A stretch of DNA of 64,000 nucleotides from Cryomorphaceae bacterium BACL7 MAG-120322-bin74 (GTDB taxonomy: Bacteria > Bacteroidota > Bacteroidia > Flavobacteriales > Schleiferiaceae), in NCBI GenBank assembly GCA_001438205.1, contig LICG01000001.1, forward strand, positions 62,001 to 126,000. The letters are read 5' to 3'. Positions within the stretch are counted from its first letter, which is position 1. Every line of letters begins with the position of its first letter. This document shows, one piece after another, positions 58,691-64,000 of this stretch. The notes beneath the pieces are model-generated. The model was not told the DNA's origin. It worked only from the letters and a program-made list of their open reading frames with translations, and did no database searches. The position numbers and the translations under genes were made by a program.

Positions 58691-61600
58691 ATGCGTAAAA
58701 TCGAACAGCAAACAGCAGGAAGCTTTAACTCAATCACCATTGGGCTGGCTTCTCCTGAATTCCTTTTGGAGCGCTCCAGCGGCGAAGTGCTGAAGCCCGA
58801 AACGATCAACTACCGTACGCACAAGCCAGAGCGTGATGGACTCTTTTGTGAGCGCATTTTTGGCCCTGTAAAGGATTTTGAATGTGCTTGTGGAAAGTAC
58901 AAGCGTATCCGCTATAAAGGCATTGTATGTGACCGTTGTGGTGTAGAAGTAACAGAAAAGAAAGTGCGTCGTGAGCGCATTGGCCACATTAATTTGGTGG
59001 TCCCAGTAGCGCACATTTGGTACTTCCGTTCGTTGCCTAACAAGATGGGCTATCTCTTAGGTATCCCAACCAAGAAGTTGGACATGATCATTTACTATGA
59101 GCGTTACATTGTCATTCAGACAGGTGAGGCTGTAGATAATGAAGGCAATCCTTTTGACCATATGCAATTCTTGACAGAAGAGGAGTACCTCGACGCACAA
59201 GATCGCTTGCCTATGGAGAACCAATACATGGACGATACAGATCCGAACAAATTCATCGCGAAGATGGGTGCTGAGGCTTTGTTGATGTTGCTCCAGCGTT
59301 TGGATTTGGCTGCCATGTCATACGACTTGCGTGATCGTGCCAGCCGTGAAACTTCACAGCAACGTAAGCAAGAAGCGCTTAAGCGTCTAAATGTGATAGA
59401 AGCCATGCGTGATGCTAATGTCCGATTAGAGAATAAGCCTGAATGGATGATCATTAAGGTTGTGCCTGTGATCCCGCCTGAATTGCGCCCATTGGTGCCT
59501 TTGGATGGTGGACGCTTTGCCACTTCTGACTTGAATGACTTATACCGTCGCGTGATTATCCGCAACAATCGCCTTAAGCGTTTGTTAGAAATCAAAGCCC
59601 CTGAAGTCATTTTGCGCAACGAAAAGCGTATGCTTCAAGAGTCCGTTGACAGCTTGTTCGACAATACGCGTAAAGCCAGTGCAGTAAAAACGGAAAGCAA
59701 CCGTCCATTGAAGTCTTTAAGTGATAGCTTGAAGGGAAAGCAAGGACGGTTCCGTCAGAACTTATTAGGTAAGCGTGTAGACTATTCTGCACGTTCGGTG
59801 ATTGTGATCGGTCCTGATTTGAAGCTCCACGAATGTGGTCTTCCAAAGGACATGGCAGCGGAGTTATATAAGCCGTTTATCGTTCGTAAGTTGATTGAAC
59901 GCGGCATTGTAAAAACAGTGAAATCTGCCAAGAAGATCATTGACAAGCGCGAAGCGGTTGTTTGGGACATTTTGGAAAACGTCATGAAGGGCCATCCGGT
60001 CCTCTTGAACCGAGCTCCAACACTTCACCGATTGGGTATTCAGGCCTTCCAGCCTAAAATGATTGAAGGAAAAGCAATCCAATTGCATCCTTTAACATGT
60101 ACGGCATTTAACGCTGACTTTGACGGTGACCAAATGGCGGTTCACTTGCCACTGGGCCCAGCGGCTATTTTGGAAGCGCAAATCTTGATGTTGGCATCGC
60201 ACAACATCTTGAATCCTGCAAATGGTTCCCCTATTACGGTACCTTCTCAAGACATGGTCTTGGGTCTGTATTATATGACCAAAGCAAAGCGCAATATGGA
60301 AGGTGATCCAGTGAAAGGGGAGGGCATGACCTTCTATTCAGCTGAGGAAGTAAACATCGCCTACAATGAAAAGTGTGTGGACCTCAATGCGTTCATCAAA
60401 GTCCGTACCCTCGTGGATGGTGACAATGGTGAGTTGGTCTACAAAGTAATTGAAACCAGCGTGGGTCGTGTTCTATTTAACCAGGTCGTTCCTTCGGAAG
60501 TTGGTTTTATTAACGAGTTGTTGACGAAGAAGGCCTTGCGTGAAATTATTGCACGTATTTTGACGCGCACCGATGTTCCTCGTACCGCCAAATTCTTGGA
60601 TGATATGAAAGATCTAGGGTATACCAACGCATTCCGTGGAGGTTTGTCTTTTTCTTTAGGTGATATCCAAGTGCCTGAAATCAAGACGAACTTGATTGAT
60701 GGTGCCAACGCGGAAGTTGAATCGATTCTCATGAACTATAACATGGGTCTGATCACCAACAATGAGCGTTACAATCAAGTTATTGATGTTTGGACGAACG
60801 CCAATGCGCGTTTGACACAAGCGGCAATGAATCAGTTGATCACGGATCGTCAAGGTTTCAATCCTATCTACATGATGTTGGATTCTGGAGCACGTGGATC
60901 TAAGGAGCAGATTCGTCAGCTCTCTGGTATGCGTGGTCTGATGGCGAAGCCTCAGAAATCTGGATCCAGCGGAGGGGAGATTATTGAAAACCCGATTATC
61001 TCCAACTTTAAGGAAGGCCTGTCCATCTTGGAGTACTTCATTTCTACCCACGGTGCCCGTAAGGGTCTTGCAGATACGGCTTTGAAGACGGCGGATGCGG
61101 GTTACTTGACACGTCGTTTGCATGACGTAGCACAGGACGTTATTGTGAATGAAGTGGATTGTGGCACTTTGCGTGGCCTCGAAATCCATGCATTGCGCAA
61201 AAACGAAGAAGTTGTTGAAAGCTTGAAAGATCGTATTGCTGGTCGTGTTTCATTGGCAGATGTCATTGATCCTTTGACCGGCGAGGTGTACGTAAAATCA
61301 GGTGAAATGATTTCTGATATCGTGGCTACCAAAATCAATGAAAGTCCAGTTGAGTCAGTAGAGGTGCGTTCACCGCTTACGTGTGAGTGCAAGCGCGGTA
61401 TTTGTGCCAAGTGCTACGGCCGAAACCTTGCTACGGCAAAAGGTGTACAAGCGGGTGAGGCTGTAGGTGTTATTGCCGCACAGTCCATTGGTGAACCTGG
61501 TACTCAGTTAACCTTGCGAACCTTCCACGTGGGTGGTACCGCGGGTAACGTATCTGAGGTTAGCAGTTTGATGGCTAAGTTCGATGGTATCCTTGAGTAT

Positions 61601-62995
61601 GAAGAAGTTCGTACTGTTACGAGTGATGTTGTAGACGGAGAAAAATCTGAGATTGTCATTGGCCGTACAGGTGAAATGCGGATCGTAGATGCCAAAACCG
61701 GTATCTCGATCATGACAGGTAATATTCCTTACGGTTCAACTTTGTTGATCAAGGGTGGCTCCAAGGTGAAAAAAGGCGATGTCATTTGTACATGGGATCC
61801 TTACAACGCGGTTATTATTTCTGAGCACGCGGGTAAAATTGCCTACATGGACATCGTTCAAGGTGTTACCTATAAAGTTGAGATTGACGAACAGACAGGT
61901 TTCCAAGACAAGGTTATTTCTGAGAGTCGTAACAAGAAGCTCGTACCGATGCTTCAGGTTGTGGACAAGAAAGGAAATGAAATCAAGCATTATACGTTAC
62001 CCGTAGGTGCACACTTGATGGTGGACGAAGGCGAGGCAATCAAGGCGGGTAAAGTCTTGGTCAAGATCCCTAGAAAAGGCGCGAAATCCGGTGACATTAC
62101 GGGTGGACTACCCCGTGTAACGGAACTCTTTGAAGCACGTAATCCATCTAACCCAGCCGTCGTGGCAGAAATTGATGGCACGGTCTCTTATGGTAAGATC
62201 AAGCGTGGTAATCGCGAAATCATGATCGAAAGCCGTACAGGTGAGCAACGCAAGTATTTGATCAATCTTTCCAAGCAGATCTTGGTTCAAGAGAATGACT
62301 TTGTACGCGCAGGTTCACCGCTAAGTGACGGGGCGATTACCCCAGCAGACATCTTGGCAATTCAAGGACCTACAGCCGTTCAGGAGTACTTGGTCAATGA
62401 GATTCAAGAAGTCTATCGTTTGCAGGGTGTAAAGATCAATGACAAACACTTTGAAGTGATTGTTCGTCAGATGATGCGCAAAGTGGAAATTGTAGATGGA
62501 GGGGACACCTCTTTCTTGGAAGGCCACTTGGAGCATACCATTGACTTTATCAATGAGAACGACCGCATCTTTGACAAGAAAGTTGTAGTTGAATCAGGAG
62601 ACAGTGAGACTTTAAAAGTAGGTATGATGGTGTCTTCACGCCGCCTACGTGATGAGAATTCCTTATTGAAGCGCTCAGATAAAGCAATGGTTGAGGCGCG
62701 TGATGCACAAGGTGCAACGGCGAAGTTGATTCTTCAAGGAATTACGCGTGCTTCATTGCAAACAAAGTCATGGGTTTCAGCTGCATCGTTCCAGGAGACC
62801 ACCAAAGTATTGAATGAAGCGGCTATTGCGGCGAAAGTTGACACCTTGGAAGGGCTGAAGGAAAATGTCATCGTAGGTCACCGCATTCCTGCGGGTACAG
62901 GCTTGAAGCGCTATTATTCTTCGGTGGTGGGCAGCCAAGACGAATACGATCAAATGATGACCCGAAAGACGGTCGATGTTGAACCTGCTGAATAA
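58691..62995 (+). CDS. rpoC: DNA-directed RNA polymerase subunit beta'
   Basis: A 1434-residue catalytic subunit. N-terminal zinc site [20 protein letters not shown] (about residues 65-85), [20 protein letters not shown], the active-site NADFDGDQM (about 475-483, three Asp binding Mg), the bridge-helix/trigger-loop region ([40 protein letters not shown]) and a second zinc site ([13 protein letters not shown]). A Bacteroidota-type insert-free layout of usual length. The following DUF3467 gene starts 8 bases after its stop. Confidence 0.98.
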   Translation: MRKIEQQTAGSFNSITIGLASPEFLLERSSGEVLKPETINYRTHKPERDGLFCERIFGPVKDFECACGKYKRIRYKGIVCDRCGVEVTEKKVRRERIGHINLVVPVAHIWYFRSLPNKMGYLLGIPTKKLDMIIYYERYIVIQTGEAVDNEGNPFDHMQFLTEEEYLDAQDRLPMENQYMDDTDPNKFIAKMGAEALLMLLQRLDLAAMSYDLRDRASRETSQQRKQEALKRLNVIEAMRDANVRLENKPEWMIIKVVPVIPPELRPLVPLDGGRFATSDLNDLYRRVIIRNNRLKRLLEIKAPEVILRNEKRMLQESVDSLFDNTRKASAVKTESNRPLKSLSDSLKGKQGRFRQNLLGKRVDYSARSVIVIGPDLKLHECGLPKDMAAELYKPFIVRKLIERGIVKTVKSAKKIIDKREAVVWDILENVMKGHPVLLNRAPTLHRLGIQAFQPKMIEGKAIQLHPLTCTAFNADFDGDQMAVHLPLGPAAILEAQILMLASHNILNPANGSPITVPSQDMVLGLYYMTKAKRNMEGDPVKGEGMTFYSAEEVNIAYNEKCVDLNAFIKVRTLVDGDNGELVYKVIETSVGRVLFNQVVPSEVGFINELLTKKALREIIARILTRTDVPRTAKFLDDMKDLGYTNAFRGGLSFSLGDIQVPEIKTNLIDGANAEVESILMNYNMGLITNNERYNQVIDVWTNANARLTQAAMNQLITDRQGFNPIYMMLDSGARGSKEQIRQLSGMRGLMAKPQKSGSSGGEIIENPIISNFKEGLSILEYFISTHGARKGLADTALKTADAGYLTRRLHDVAQDVIVNEVDCGTLRGLEIHALRKNEEVVESLKDRIAGRVSLADVIDPLTGEVYVKSGEMISDIVATKINESPVESVEVRSPLTCECKRGICAKCYGRNLATAKGVQAGEAVGVIAAQSIGEPGTQLTLRTFHVGGTAGNVSEVSSLMAKFDGILEYEEVRTVTSDVVDGEKSEIVIGRTGEMRIVDAKTGISIMTGNIPYGSTLLIKGGSKVKKGDVICTWDPYNAVIISEHAGKIAYMDIVQGVTYKVEIDEQTGFQDKVISESRNKKLVPMLQVVDKKGNEIKHYTLPVGAHLMVDEGEAIKAGKVLVKIPRKGAKSGDITGGLPRVTELFEARNPSNPAVVAEIDGTVSYGKIKRGNREIMIESRTGEQRKYLINLSKQILVQENDFVRAGSPLSDGAITPADILAIQGPTAVQEYLVNEIQEVYRLQGVKINDKHFEVIVRQMMRKVEIVDGGDTSFLEGHLEHTIDFINENDRIFDKKVVVESGDSETLKVGMMVSSRRLRDENSLLKRSDKAMVEARDAQGATAKLILQGITRASLQTKSWVSAASFQETTKVLNEAAIAAKVDTLEGLKENVIVGHRIPAGTGLKRYYSSVVGSQDEYDQMMTRKTVDVEPAE

Positions 62996-63003
62996 TAGGT
63001 AAG

Positions 63004-63312
63004 ATGAGTACAGAGAACGAAAACCAAATGCAAATTGAACTATCACCAGAAATGGCTGATGGGGTCTATAGCAACTTGGCCGTGATCAACCACTCTCCTT
63101 CTGAGTTTGTGCTGGATTTTATTCAATTGATGCCAGGCCTTCCGAAAGCACGTGTGAAAGCACGTGTCATCCTAACTCCGCAACATGCGAAAAGGTTGAT
63201 CAAAGCCATGGAAGAGAATGTGCAGCGTTTTGAAGCGGCCCATGGGCCTATTGAAGAATCTGAGCAACCCCAAATCCCCATACAGTTTGGGGGTACGACG
63301 GGACAAGCATAA
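63004..63312 (+). CDS. DUF3467 domain protein
   Basis: A 102-residue small protein: a beta-strand-rich core (IELSPEMADGVYSNLAVINH, then EFVLDFIQLMPGLPKARVKA) and a helix with HAKRLIKAMEENVQRFEAAH, typical of DUF3467. Function is unknown, but the gene commonly follows rpoC in Bacteroidota and ends the operon here, just before a strong terminator, which hints at a link to RNA polymerase or gene expression. Confidence 0.88.
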   Translation: MSTENENQMQIELSPEMADGVYSNLAVINHSPSEFVLDFIQLMPGLPKARVKARVILTPQHAKRLIKAMEENVQRFEAAHGPIEESEQPQIPIQFGGTTGQA

Positions 63313-63315
63313 AAG

Positions 63316-63347
63316 TAAAAAGCCGCCCCATTGGGGCGGCTTTTTTT
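63316..63347. terminator. Bidirectional intrinsic terminator after DUF3467
   Basis: GCCGCCCC (63322-63329) / GGGGCGGC (63333-63340), 8-bp perfect stem with a tiny ATT loop, A-tract before and seven T after; it serves both the rpoBC operon and the minus-strand DUF6095 gene. Confidence 0.92.
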
Positions 63348-63364
63348 ATGTTCTGTCATTTGCC

Positions 63365-63595
63365 TTAGTGGTGGTCAAAAAAACCATCTAAAACTAAGGC
63401 GATGCCTCGAACAACAAGTCCAACAGCGACAAACATCATGATGACAATAAAGGCGGCCCATCCCCAATTGCCTACTCTAAGTGCTGGTGCGCCTACCCAA
63501 TAATAGAATGCTGGCCCAGCAAATAAAAAGGGGAAGGCAATAGATAAGAAGGTGACTCCCTTCACGAGTTTTTCTTTGTTGGAGGAGGGTGTCAT
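63365..63595 (-). CDS. DUF6095-like small membrane protein
   Basis: A 76-residue protein starting at ATG 63595 (MTPSSNKEKLVKGVTFLSIA), with two membrane helices (about 11-30 and 43-63) and a short tail ending DGFFDHH. It resembles small Bacteroidota membrane proteins of the DUF6095 type; function unknown. Its start overlaps the stop of the upstream aminotransferase gene (ATGA 63592-63595), so it is translationally coupled; an ATG at 63631 would add 12 residues inside that gene. Confidence 0.7.
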   Translation of the reverse strand: MTPSSNKEKLVKGVTFLSIAFPFLFAGPAFYYWVGAPALRVGNWGWAAFIVIMMFVAVGLVVRGIALVLDGFFDHH

Positions 63596-64000
63596 AGCGT
63601 TTGTTTTATGGCTTTGATGATCGCCGTGCATGCACTAGAAAGTTCTTCTAGTGTGATGGAGAGTGGAGGCGCTAGGCGTAGGGCATTATTTTCAAAAAGA
63701 AACCAATCCGTCAGGTAACCTTCTTGTATCAGGTCCTTTTGTACAGCGAGTACACGCTCAAAAGAACCGAGTGGGAGAGCCAGGAGCAATCCAAGGCCAG
63801 AGAGTTGACCTGTGTAACTGTATGGGCCGAGTTGCGTGTGAAGGAAGGCTTCTTTTTGTGTAACTTCTGTAAGCCAGTTTGATTCTTGCAGGACTTCTAG
63901 TGATGCCCAGCCCGCTGCGCAACTGACAGGATGTCCCCCAAAGGTGGTTAGATGGCCTAACATAGGGTTGGTGGCCAGTGTCTGCATCCGTTCTTGGCTG
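63592..64000 (-). CDS. Class III (acetylornithine-type) aminotransferase, C-terminal part
   Basis: Partial gene: the frame enters from the right edge and ends at 63592, covering about the last 135 residues. The first readable segment has NPMLGHLTTFGGHPVSCAAG, the conserved class III PLP-aminotransferase stretch after the active-site Lys (which lies outside the window). The end shows LRLAPPLSITLEELSSAC, with the Arg of the substrate-binding region. The family includes acetylornithine, ornithine and GABA aminotransferases; substrate is not assignable from this part. Confidence 0.85.
   Translation of the reverse strand, partial: SQERMQTLATNPMLGHLTTFGGHPVSCAAGWASLEVLQESNWLTEVTQKEAFLHTQLGPYSYTGQLSGLGLLLALPLGSFERVLAVQKDLIQEGYLTDWFLFENNALRLAPPLSITLEELSSACTAIIKAIKQTL

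Overview
The window is a gene-dense chromosomal segment of a member of the Bacteroidota, most likely an aquatic Flavobacteriales-type bacterium. The evidence is a fused SecDF, a type III glutamine synthetase, a type IX secretion (T9SS) C-terminal sorting domain, Omp28 and OmpA/PD40 proteins, a TonB-dependent receptor with a carboxypeptidase-regulatory domain, the order tRNA-Thr/Tyr/Gly/Thr-tuf-tRNA-Trp-secE-nusG-rplKAJL-rpoBC-DUF3467, and repeated TAnnTTTG promoter boxes. Shine-Dalgarno (SD) sequences are absent almost everywhere; the clear exception is rpsU. I saw no mobile element, prophage, CRISPR array or defence island, and I did not find a convincing undescribed multi-gene system. The interesting signals are regulatory and architectural.

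Layout. 1-6066: surface-glycan genes. A partial YfhO membrane protein is divergent from a sulfotransferase, MOP-type flippase and GT4 glycosyltransferase whose reading frames overlap. 6040-8311 (minus): DUF2147, YihY/BrkB and nadC, divergent from rlmH. 8871-15613: holA, a TonB-dependent receptor, pyrG and yidC. 15614-16158: the only gap above 300 bases, holding two hairpins and a decayed acetyltransferase fragment. 16159-19331 (minus): Omp28-like lipoprotein, endonuclease/exonuclease/phosphatase protein and queA, divergent from a two-domain glycosyltransferase. 21627-27228: ftsE, divergent from a large TPR protein joined to an outer-membrane barrel protein. 27378-30303: gyrB and mdh. 30241-33343 (minus): DCC protein and a T9SS-sorted FG-GAP protein. 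33495-39112: secDF, tatA and glutamine synthetase III.

39229-45732: an OmpA-family protein with TPR, PD40 and LysM regions, then a tightly packed purM-prfA-pyrF-SDR operon. 45749-48371: a sodium-dependent NSS transporter, its 45-residue MetS-like partner (too short for routine ORF calling) and a helix-hairpin-helix protein, joined by ATGA overlaps. 48420-49906: rpsU, a XerC/D recombinase and hpf. 50031-63312: the translation/transcription super-cluster from tRNAs to rpoC and DUF3467. 63365-64000 (minus): DUF6095 and the end of a class III aminotransferase.

Notable points. (1) Two intrinsic terminators lie inside the coding 3' ends of the facing convergent genes (mdh/DCC and DUF2147/GT4). (2) rpsU carries a strong SD, fitting the bS21 autoregulation known in Bacteroidia. 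(3) An inverted repeat sits between the -33 and -7 boxes of the glutamine synthetase promoter. (4) Several TAnnTTTG boxes end only 4-5 bases before the start codon, implying leaderless mRNAs, including a head-to-head pair between queA and a glycosyltransferase. (5) A two-domain glycosyltransferase looks like a fusion of two enzymes.
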